A stretch of DNA of 64,000 bases, from the NCBI RefSeq assembly GCF_900102925.1, contig NZ_FNKI01000003.1:124001-188000 (forward strand). Reading direction: 5' to 3'. The notes beneath the pieces were generated by a model. The model did no database searches. It saw only the letters and a program-made list of their open reading frames with translations, and was not told the origin of the DNA. The DNA comes from Flagellimonas zhangzhouensis (GTDB taxonomy: Bacteria > Bacteroidota > Bacteroidia > Flavobacteriales > Flavobacteriaceae). A program made the translations under genes and the position numbers. Below, one piece after another: positions 8,755-16,189 of the stretch; within the stretch, counting starts at the first letter, position 1, and the number at the start of each line of letters is the position of its first letter.

Positions 8755-9105
8755 TTTGTTTACAAAGCGGGTGCGCATGCCAAGAATCAACATGACAGCG
8801 GCAGCGATTAAAGAGCCCAAAGATTCTCTCCCCTCTTCAATATTTACGGTTTTCATGCCGTGGTCCAATTGTACTCCCTCATAAGTTTCAGGCCAATACA
8901 CCACAAAAAGCACCAAAAAGAAAATGGTCAAGATGAAATAAACGATAGGTTTCAGTTTTCTCATCAAAAACAAAATGGAGGCGGCGGCTGCAGCCAAATA
9001 GATTAAAATCCACTTAAATGCATCTGGATCATTGTATTGTACCGCAATGGCATAACCAAATAAAAGTGTAAAAACAATGGCGAAGATTTTGAAAAATGTT
9101 TCCAT
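8743..9105 (-). CDS. TMEM220-like membrane protein
   Basis: A 120-residue protein with four membrane helices (about 5-22, 30-47, 52-70 and 94-110). The QYNDPD motif after helix 1 and the EEGRESLG phrase before helix 4 are the marks of the transmembrane protein 220 family, known from animals and bacteria and without an assigned function. It starts three bases after the eboF stop, so it is probably the last gene of the ebo operon. Its own 3' end overlaps dnaX on the other strand by 12 bases. Confidence 0.8.
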   Translation of the reverse strand: METFFKIFAIVFTLLFGYAIAVQYNDPDAFKWILIYLAAAAASILFLMRKLKPIVYFILTIFFLVLFVVYWPETYEGVQLDHGMKTVNIEEGRESLGSLIAAAVMLILGMRTRFVNKSKV

Positions 9106-9108
9106 AAT

Positions 9109-10482
9109 TTAGGTTGTTACATGGTTTTTTAGAATTTCATTTACTTCTGTTGCAAGTAATTCTGATTGAGTCAGTTTATCCGAATTGTTAGTGATCAAAA
9201 TTGGCCAATCATCTTTATCTTCAGGGATTCTTCCGTGAGAGCCCTTTATCAATTCAGCCTTTAAAGGGATGATGTCCAAGACGGTTCTGAATCCCAATTT
9301 CTTTTTGAGGAGTTTCCATACCACTTTCAGCATGGTGAATTTATCCGCTGGGTCGGTCAACATTTCAACGGGATCATACCCAGGTTTTTTATGAATGTCC
9401 ACCATTCTTGCATAATCGGGTGCCACGGCATCATCTTCCCAAAAATAGTAGGTGAACCAGCTATCCTTATCAGCTACCAAAACAAAGTCGCCTGCTCGCT
9501 CATGATCCAAATGGACTTTATCCAGTTCGTTTTTTGGAATCACTCGTTCAACCCCAGGAATCGTTTTCAGGTATGCAAACAGCTTGTCACTTTCCGTTGG
9601 ATCTTTTACATACACATGGGCAATTTGATGGTCTGCAACAGCGAAAGCCTTACTTGCCCCAGCATCCAAAAGTTCGAGACCGCGTTCAATTCGTATATCC
9701 AAATAACCTTCTTTGCGTAAATATCGATTGATGTGGATAGGATTTGAAACGTCTGTAATGCCATATTCGGACAATAGAACAACGTTTGCCGATTGAGTAT
9801 CGTAGTATTCCACCAAATCCTTTACAACGACATCTATCTCGTTTAAATCTTTTTGTATAATATTAAAATCAAGGCCATAACGCTGAATGTTGTAATCCAA
9901 ATGCGGCAAATAGACCAAGGTCAAGGTAGGATTGTTTTCCTTATCCATTTCCACGGTGGCATCTGCAATCCATTTGCTCGATTTAATGGAGGTTTTAGGG
10001 CCCCAAAAATTAAATAATGGAAAAGTCCCCAACTTCTCTTGCAGCTTGTCGCGCAAGTCTGAAGGATAGGTATAGATATCTGGAATCTTCCTGCCATCCG
10101 CCAAATAATTCGGTCTAGGTGTGGCACTAAAATCCACAGTGCTGTACATATTGTACCACCAAAACATATTGGCACAGGTAAAGTTTTGGTCCTTTTGCTT
10201 GAGTTCGTCCCAAATTTTATCTGTTTGCACCAAAGGATTGCCCTGTCTCCAGAATTTTACCTCCAATTCATCCTTAAAATACCAACCATTGGCCACGATA
10301 CCATGTTCTGAGGGCCATTTCCCAGTGAGATAGGTACTTTGTACCGAACAGGTCACTGCTGGCAACACAGGTTGAATAACACTACCCTTTCCCTTTTCCA
10401 AAAAAGATTTGATAAATGGAGTGTACTCCCCAATCAATCTTTGGGTCAATCCTACAACATTGATAACAACGGTCTTCTTCAT
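9109..10482 (-). CDS. eboF: EboF, alkaline phosphatase/nucleotide pyrophosphatase-like protein
   Basis: A 457-residue protein of the alkaline phosphatase superfamily, sixth gene of the ebo cluster. The start at 10482 shares a base with the eboE stop (TAATG) and begins MKKTVVINVVGLT; a longer frame to 10566 lies inside eboE and is rejected. The nucleophile position is T44 in PAVTCSVQS. Compared by eye with nucleotide pyrophosphatases, several metal ligands look changed: the first DG is VG (10-11), the D-xxx-H motif reads DYNIQ (196-200), and DHG reads EYG (239-241). H416 (GSHG) is kept. Its activity may therefore be weak, altered or absent. No signal peptide is seen, so it is probably cytoplasmic. 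Confidence 0.85.
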   Translation of the reverse strand: MKKTVVINVVGLTQRLIGEYTPFIKSFLEKGKGSVIQPVLPAVTCSVQSTYLTGKWPSEHGIVANGWYFKDELEVKFWRQGNPLVQTDKIWDELKQKDQNFTCANMFWWYNMYSTVDFSATPRPNYLADGRKIPDIYTYPSDLRDKLQEKLGTFPLFNFWGPKTSIKSSKWIADATVEMDKENNPTLTLVYLPHLDYNIQRYGLDFNIIQKDLNEIDVVVKDLVEYYDTQSANVVLLSEYGITDVSNPIHINRYLRKEGYLDIRIERGLELLDAGASKAFAVADHQIAHVYVKDPTESDKLFAYLKTIPGVERVIPKNELDKVHLDHERAGDFVLVADKDSWFTYYFWEDDAVAPDYARMVDIHKKPGYDPVEMLTDPADKFTMLKVVWKLLKKKLGFRTVLDIIPLKAELIKGSHGRIPEDKDDWPILITNNSDKLTQSELLATEVNEILKNHVTT

Positions 10483-11666
10483 TACAATCTGGATTTCATC
10501 CAATTCAACTCCCGTGCAATGGATTCGGTAATGGGAACTTTTAGTTTTTCGGGCAACACATCCCAAGTATAGGTTTCCACTTCAATATGGCTGCTTACAA
10601 AATGTTCTTTCAAATAGTCCAACACCTTTTCTATTTGATCTTGGGTAGATTGCAGCAAGCCATAATCCTTTAAAAAGATAGGCACATGAAAATGGGAACG
10701 CAATTCATCAAATGGTGCTTTTTTCTCCAAAATCATGGGAAGATCATTATAAGTGACCACCTTTCCATTCACTTTTTCGGTCACTTGGTGCAAGTAAATG
10801 GGCTCATTAAATTGAGCCAATGTACTCCACAACTCATCTACTTTGTCTTCGTTAAAAAGAATTTTGAGTGCTGCACTCACTTGGATTTTCCCCACTTTTA
10901 TTCCAACATGCTTTAACTGATTAAAAGTTAACGTTGGCTCTTCGTAGGCTAATGCGAAATGACAAACGTCATAGCAAACGGTAATATATTTTTTAAGTAA
11001 GGCCTCGGATTCCTCCTTGTTGAATTCCAATTCCCCAAATATTTTAATGGCTTCTGGAATTAAATAGGTGTCATAAAAATCGAGTACCTCTTGGGTGTTC
11101 TCCAAAAAGCCGTCGGGTTCGGGTTCTATGTCCAAATGCATATAACGGCCCGATTTTTTTTCGGTTTGATACAGTTCTAATGCTACCTGAACCATATTAG
11201 CTGCCCCTATTTGGAAAGCTCTGTGCTTTTCCTCATCAGTATTGAACCAATGTTTATAAGAAACTGGAGATGTGGAAATTCCGCACTCCAAATCTTTTGG
11301 TGCTAAAAAGTCCAGTTGCTTGAAAAGTCGTAAAGTATATTTTAATCTTTTATCGGTAGTCCAATCAGGAACATGTACTTGGTCTTTTACGGGTTCACCA
11401 TGGAAGTTCCCATAGGGAAATCCGTTCATGGTAAACACATAACAGTTTATCTCGGTAAGCCAATCCTTGAATTCCTGCAATTGCTCATCAGTGACTTCCT
11501 CACTTGCGGCATTGCTCAAACGCAGTCCCAGCCCAAAAGGTTCGTTCGGGGATACATCGTTTTTAATTGAGGGGAGATTTTGTTTAAGGCTTGTATAGGT
11601 TTCTTCCCAATCACCTCCTGCGTGAATGTTGGTGCAATAGGTTAAGTGGTAATCTTTTATTCTCAT
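10482..11666 (-). CDS. eboE: EboE, TIM-barrel metabolite traffic protein
   Basis: A 394-residue protein of the sugar phosphate isomerase/epimerase-like TIM-barrel group, recognisable as EboE by its start (HLTYCTNIHAGGDWEE) and by the YDVCHFALAYE and YLHQVTEK phrases; the conserved His, Glu and Asp residues suggest a metal site. The ATG overlaps the eboD stop by four bases (ATGA), and its own stop overlaps eboF. In Nostoc the cluster is needed to move a scytonemin precursor to the periplasm; the reaction of EboE is not known. Confidence 0.87.
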   Translation of the reverse strand: MRIKDYHLTYCTNIHAGGDWEETYTSLKQNLPSIKNDVSPNEPFGLGLRLSNAASEEVTDEQLQEFKDWLTEINCYVFTMNGFPYGNFHGEPVKDQVHVPDWTTDKRLKYTLRLFKQLDFLAPKDLECGISTSPVSYKHWFNTDEEKHRAFQIGAANMVQVALELYQTEKKSGRYMHLDIEPEPDGFLENTQEVLDFYDTYLIPEAIKIFGELEFNKEESEALLKKYITVCYDVCHFALAYEEPTLTFNQLKHVGIKVGKIQVSAALKILFNEDKVDELWSTLAQFNEPIYLHQVTEKVNGKVVTYNDLPMILEKKAPFDELRSHFHVPIFLKDYGLLQSTQDQIEKVLDYLKEHFVSSHIEVETYTWDVLPEKLKVPITESIARELNWMKSRL

Positions 11667-12832
11667 AAGGAGTTCTGCGGTTTGTACATAAAGCTACGGG
11701 CTGCTTCCTCCATTACTTTGTAATCTATAGTATGTACGTCTGTTTTTTTGCCAATTTCAGGAATAAGGGTTATGGTAAGTTCGCCTCCCAAATGCTCCCT
11801 GAATTCTTCAATTCCTTTGAGGAGTTCTTGAATTTCCGAGTCAGTTTCCAAGGGCAAGTCCAAGTCAAAACCGACTTTTTTCAAAACGGACAGAATTCTA
11901 TCCAAATCTCCATTAAAAACGCCAATCAATTTGGCATAGACCATATCCATCGCCATTCCTATAGCTACCGCCTCTCCATGACGCACTTGGTATTGGGTCA
12001 TGTATTCCAATTTATGGGCCGACCAATGTCCAAAATCCAACGGTCTGGAAGAGCCTTTTTCAAAAGGATCACCTCCTTTGGAGATATGTTCCATGTGCAA
12101 TTCGGCACAACGATGAATCAAATAGGCCATTGGCTCCAATTCACGATGGGCTAGGGCCTCTGCATTGGCTTCAATATATTCGAAAAAGGTTTTGTCCTTG
12201 ATCAATGCCACTTTAACAGCCTCAGCAATTCCTGCTACCCAATCACGTTGCTCCAGGGTCTTCAAAAATTCCAAATCGTTGATAATCGCATAAGGAATGG
12301 CAAACGTTCCCAGGAAATTCTTCTTTCCGAAAGCATTTACACTGTTCTTCACTCCGACCGCTGCATCATTTTGAGATAATACAGTTGTTGGAATTCGAAT
12401 CAACTGTACTCCTCTATGGGCGATCGTTGCTGCATATCCCACCATATCAACCACAGCCCCTCCACCAATGGCCACCACAAATGAATGTCGGCAAATGGCA
12501 TTGTTATTTATGCCCTCCAAGCATTTATCAACGCTCTTTTGGTCTTTTTTGCTGTCTTCACCACCTGGCACCACAATCAATTCCGTAAACTGTATTTGAT
12601 GTTTAAAATGGTCGCAATAGGCTTGAATTTGTTTTTCTAAACCTGAATGGGAATCAAAAACACCCTGATCCACAACAAATTGACATTTGATAGGCTCGTT
12701 GGGGCGATAAGCTTCCAGCACATTTTTAAACAAAGGGTTTTCCAATGCAAATAAATGCTGGGTGAAAAGAAGTTGATATGTGTACCGTACGTTAAATTCT
12801 TGTTGAATCGTAGGCAATGTACTTATGTCCAT
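11663..12832 (-). CDS. eboD: EboD, 3-dehydroquinate synthase-like sugar phosphate cyclase
   Basis: A 389-residue member of the dehydroquinate synthase superfamily. The NAD-binding GGGAVVDM (123-130) is intact, as are likely metal ligands E204, H269 and H285, with H273 in the active-site helix. The substrate-side signature reads LDFGHWSAHKLE, not the LNFGHT of true AroB, so it is probably a distinct cyclase and not the shikimate enzyme. It begins three bases after eboC and overlaps eboE by four. The product of the cyclisation is unknown. Confidence 0.88.
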   Translation of the reverse strand: MDISTLPTIQQEFNVRYTYQLLFTQHLFALENPLFKNVLEAYRPNEPIKCQFVVDQGVFDSHSGLEKQIQAYCDHFKHQIQFTELIVVPGGEDSKKDQKSVDKCLEGINNNAICRHSFVVAIGGGAVVDMVGYAATIAHRGVQLIRIPTTVLSQNDAAVGVKNSVNAFGKKNFLGTFAIPYAIINDLEFLKTLEQRDWVAGIAEAVKVALIKDKTFFEYIEANAEALAHRELEPMAYLIHRCAELHMEHISKGGDPFEKGSSRPLDFGHWSAHKLEYMTQYQVRHGEAVAIGMAMDMVYAKLIGVFNGDLDRILSVLKKVGFDLDLPLETDSEIQELLKGIEEFREHLGGELTITLIPEIGKKTDVHTIDYKVMEEAARSFMYKPQNSL

Positions 12833-12835
12833 ATG

Positions 12836-13735
12836 TTATGTAACTGCAAATTGTTTTGCCAAAAAAATCGATAATGGCAATAATAAAAGTATTAAAAGTC
12901 CAACCAAAATATTGGAATAGGCCACTGCAATAGCTGCATCCAATAAAATTATGGACAATACTCCAGCTTTCACTGCTTTTTTGATATTGTTGGGTATATT
13001 TTCCTTGTATGCGATAACCAATGGCCTAAATACCATCAAAGCGAAAAGCAGTAAAAACACCAAGTATGTTAGATTGGATGCTGCATAAACCATATGCAAA
13101 GCTCCAATTCCAATCAATACTATCACATATAACAAACCTGCCAGCAAAATATTGCCTTTGTTTTTACCGTGAACCTCTCCTCTACTGATCATGGTCACCG
13201 CAAAAATAAACACGATGGGAATCAGCACATAAGGCCAATTTTCAAAATCATTGAACAACGAAATGCCCATTAAAAGGTTCAAACCACGGCAAATCCCCAT
13301 ATTAAGTGGTCCAAAAAAGGAATGATGTTTTGCATACTTGTCATAAGAAAGAATGGCAAGCGCCAATAGCACAGCAACATATCCACTCAGGGTATTTGCT
13401 AAAAAAGCCAACCCAATTCCGATTACCAATAAAAGAAAACCGAACAAGCTTGCTTTACCTAAAGGTACAACACCACTTGGGATGGGTCTTTCTGGTCGTT
13501 CCACTTTATCAATTTCGATATCAAATACATCATTGAGCACCACACCACCTGCATATAAAAATACAGATGCCATGATCAAAAGGAATGCTGAATAAGGGAC
13601 ATCCAACGGAAATTCAAAGGTTGACAACCCTAAGAATAATCCTGAAATGGACATTCCTGCAATGATATCGGCTGCGGCGGTAGGCAAGTTCGCAGGCCTA
13701 CACAACTGAAGATATGCCTTTAAACGCGGCCCCAT
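12836..13735 (-). CDS. eboC: EboC, UbiA-like prenyltransferase
   Basis: A 299-residue integral membrane protein with about eight or nine helices. The Mg-diphosphate motif ND-VFD-IEID (68-76) is intact and is followed by RPERPIPSG (80-88), as in UbiA enzymes; the second motif is the YDKYAKH loop near 131-137. It is probably an inner-membrane aromatic or polyol prenyltransferase. Its ATG shares one base with the eboB stop. Its presence implies that the cluster product, or a carrier, is lipid-linked; that is inference. Confidence 0.88.
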   Translation of the reverse strand: MGPRLKAYLQLCRPANLPTAAADIIAGMSISGLFLGLSTFEFPLDVPYSAFLLIMASVFLYAGGVVLNDVFDIEIDKVERPERPIPSGVVPLGKASLFGFLLLVIGIGLAFLANTLSGYVAVLLALAILSYDKYAKHHSFFGPLNMGICRGLNLLMGISLFNDFENWPYVLIPIVFIFAVTMISRGEVHGKNKGNILLAGLLYVIVLIGIGALHMVYAASNLTYLVFLLLFALMVFRPLVIAYKENIPNNIKKAVKAGVLSIILLDAAIAVAYSNILVGLLILLLLPLSIFLAKQFAVT

Positions 13736-14643
13736 TAAACGATTTTGTTGTCCTCTACTTTGGGCTCTTGGCCTCTCAGAACACTGTTGTCATCATAGAG
13801 TTTACGTTGGTCAATGGCCTCAGGGGTCAACCAGTGCTCCTCGTTCATTTTTCCTGATCTACCGAAGAAATCCAATGCATTTTGGTAACATGTTTTTACC
13901 ACATCTTCGCGTGGAATACCATTCTGCAACATCAAATTGGCTGTTTTTGGAACGGCCAATGGATCACTTACACCCCAATCGGCAGAACTATCCACAATAA
14001 TATTGTCGCTGCCGAACTTTCGAACGACTTCGACCATGCGTTGATTTCCCATTTTTGTTTTTGGGTAGATGGTAAAGGCAGCGATGAATCCACGATCCAA
14101 AACATCTTTTACTGTTTCTTCATTGTTATGATCGATAACCACCATACCAGGGTCGATTCCATGCTCCAAGCAAACTTCCATACTGGTTATAGTTCCCGCC
14201 TTTTTATCACGGTGTGGTGTGTGTACTTGAACCATCATGTTAAAAGCTTTGGCCAATTCCAACTGCTCTCTAAAGAAACGGTCTTCCGCCTTGGTTTGAT
14301 CATCATAACCAATTTCACCAATGGCCACTACATTTTCCTTATGAAGATATAATGGTAATAGTTCCATCACTTCTTCGGCCAAAGGAACATTGTTGGCCTC
14401 TTTGGAGTTCAAACCAATGGTACAATAATGCTTGATTCCGAACTGGGATGCCCTAAAAGGCTCCCAACCCACAAGACTACTAAAGTAGTCCTGAAACGAA
14501 CCTACCTGGGTTCTAGCTTGTCCCAGCCAAAAAGATGGTTCTATAACGGCAACAACACCCGCTGCCGCCATGGCCTCATAATCATCCGTAGTTCTCGAAG
14601 TCATGTGAACGTGAGGATCTATGATCATTAATTTATCATTCAT
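13735..14643 (-). CDS. eboB: EboB, TatD-family metal-dependent hydrolase
   Basis: A 302-residue amidohydrolase-fold protein of the TatD group. Metal ligands are in place: H11 and H13 (PHVHM), E110 (GEIGYDD), H141 (QVHTPHR), H172 (IDHNNE) and an Asp in VDSSADWG (218-222). The C-terminus (about 245-302) is a polar extension beyond the barrel. It starts four bases after eboA and overlaps eboC by one base. The substrate is not known. Confidence 0.87.
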   Translation of the reverse strand: MNDKLMIIDPHVHMTSRTTDDYEAMAAAGVVAVIEPSFWLGQARTQVGSFQDYFSSLVGWEPFRASQFGIKHYCTIGLNSKEANNVPLAEEVMELLPLYLHKENVVAIGEIGYDDQTKAEDRFFREQLELAKAFNMMVQVHTPHRDKKAGTITSMEVCLEHGIDPGMVVIDHNNEETVKDVLDRGFIAAFTIYPKTKMGNQRMVEVVRKFGSDNIIVDSSADWGVSDPLAVPKTANLMLQNGIPREDVVKTCYQNALDFFGRSGKMNEEHWLTPEAIDQRKLYDDNSVLRGQEPKVEDNKIV

Positions 14644-14647
14644 GATA

Positions 14648-15493
14648 CTATAAATTTTTCCAGGTTAAATCACCCTGTTCTACTTTGGGTAGGTGGGTGT
14701 CATGTTTTTTGAGTAATTCTTTAGCTTCATCCAAGTTGGAGTGAAAACAAACCAATGTTCCCGCTTTTTGCTCCCTTTCATTTTCACTTTGCAAAATCCG
14801 TTCTATATCATTTACCAAATTCCCTTTTATAAAATTGGAAACGGGTCTCCAGAACATCGGATCAATTTCTCTTGAGGCTGCCCATCTTTCATGCGCGTAA
14901 TCGGAAATGATACGGGTTAAATCTGCATTGGCCATTTTTTCAATTTCAGGAATTTGTTTCAAGTCTTGCATCATAAATGCTGACTTGAGGTACATCTGAT
15001 TCCATTCATGGTTGGAAAAATAGCGAGATGGATAGGGATTATGTTGCGAAATGGCATTAAACACCGTAGCGATATTAGTCCGCAAGGCTTCAACGGCCGC
15101 AAACTTGAAATGTTCTGGTTCTGGTAATAGAATCAAAAACTTCAAAAAGGTTTCCAACTCGGTTTTATCGGCTACTTGAATCAATTGCTGCACAGATTGC
15201 AAGAAATCTTCACTTGCTTCCAAAGCAGCGGTCAAAATAAAAATTCTGGCCATCTCCAAGGTCGATGCTTTTTGCACCTCCAAATACGATTTCCATTCAA
15301 AATCTGCAGTACCAAAATTGGTGATGGATTTATCTTGAATTTTGGAAGCACAAAGGCTATAGGTCATGTATAAATCCCTTTTACTTTTTGTTTCAAGGAT
15401 TTTATCCATTGCACCTATCAACCATTGATATTCGGACTCTGACAGGTTTAATTGTAATATATCGGAGAGATACTCTTTAGAGGTTTGGACCAT
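14648..15493 (-). CDS. eboA: EboA domain protein
   Basis: First gene of the ebo cluster, 281 residues, almost entirely helical. Signature phrases of EboA are visible: PYPSRYFSNHEWNQM (about 153-167) and YAHERWAASREIDP (about 204-217). There is no signal peptide, membrane segment or recognisable catalytic motif. It resembles HEAT-like helical repeat scaffolds, so a binding or assembly role is possible but unproven. The ATG lies about 28 bases after a clear -7 promoter element and heads a chain of six genes with gaps of four bases or less. Confidence 0.85.
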   Translation of the reverse strand: MVQTSKEYLSDILQLNLSESEYQWLIGAMDKILETKSKRDLYMTYSLCASKIQDKSITNFGTADFEWKSYLEVQKASTLEMARIFILTAALEASEDFLQSVQQLIQVADKTELETFLKFLILLPEPEHFKFAAVEALRTNIATVFNAISQHNPYPSRYFSNHEWNQMYLKSAFMMQDLKQIPEIEKMANADLTRIISDYAHERWAASREIDPMFWRPVSNFIKGNLVNDIERILQSENEREQKAGTLVCFHSNLDEAKELLKKHDTHLPKVEQGDLTWKNL

Positions 15494-15521
15494 AAGAATA
15501 GACTAGAATCTGTTGGTTCTA

Positions 15522-15529
15522 CAAATATA
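15522..15529 (-). promoter_or_regulatory. -7 promoter element TATATTTG of the ebo operon
   Basis: Exact TAnnTTTG on the minus strand, 28 bases ahead of the eboA ATG. It diverges from the miaE promoter 37 bases away. No clear -33 TTG. Confidence 0.65.
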
Positions 15530-15565
15530 ACGAGGGTTGGGGGAATTTATTTAATCCTATCAGAT

Positions 15566-15573
15566 TATCTTTG
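15566..15573 (+). promoter_or_regulatory. -7 promoter element TATCTTTG of miaE
   Basis: Exact TAnnTTTG, 15 bases ahead of the first miaE ATG. Confidence 0.65.
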
Positions 15574-15588
15574 CGATAAAGATTTAGA

Positions 15589-16173
15589 ATGATGCTAGGC
15601 CTGAAATTACCGACCGACCCGAGATGGGTGAACATTGTAGAAAAGAATATCGAAGAAATCTTGACCGATCACGCGTATTGCGAGCAAAAAGCGGCAAGCA
15701 CGGCCATTTCGTTGATTATCGGCTTCCCAGAAAAATCGGAATTGGTAAAGGAAATGACTGCTCTAGCCCGTGAAGAAATGGGGCATTTTCATATGGTACA
15801 CGACAGAATCTTGAAAAGAGGTTGGGTATTGGGCCGTGAACGCAAAGATGAATACGTTATCGAATTGATGAAGTTCTTTCCCAAAGGTGGAAGTCGTGAT
15901 ACACATTTGGTACACAAACTTTTGTATGCCGCCTTGATTGAAGCACGCAGTTGCGAACGATTCCGTTTGCTTTCTGAAGAAATCAACGATGAAGAACTAT
16001 CCGAGTTTTACCGCAATTTGATGGTGAGCGAAGCCAACCACTACACCATGTTCCTAAAATTTGCCCGAAAGTATGGCAACAAGGAGGAAGTGGATAAAAA
16101 ATGGCAAGACCTCTTGGATTACGAAGCTGAATTGATGAAAAATTTGGGTAAAAAGGAAACCATGCACGGTTAA
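15589..16173 (+). CDS. miaE: tRNA-(ms2io6A)-hydroxylase MiaE
   Basis: Non-haem diiron monooxygenase that hydroxylates the isopentenyl group of modified A37 in tRNA. It is a 194-residue helical bundle with a ferritin-like iron site: E32 (CEQK), E63-MG-H66, E123 (SCERF) and E148-AN-H151. Two adjacent ATG codons (15589 and 15592) could start it; homologues usually begin MLGLKLPTDPRW, favouring the second. It is divergent from eboA and ends 16 bases before the opposing ppk1 stop. Confidence 0.92.
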   Translation: MMLGLKLPTDPRWVNIVEKNIEEILTDHAYCEQKAASTAISLIIGFPEKSELVKEMTALAREEMGHFHMVHDRILKRGWVLGRERKDEYVIELMKFFPKGGSRDTHLVHKLLYAALIEARSCERFRLLSEEINDEELSEFYRNLMVSEANHYTMFLKFARKYGNKEEVDKKWQDLLDYEAELMKNLGKKETMHG

Positions 16174-16189
16174 CGGCTTGGTAATTCCC

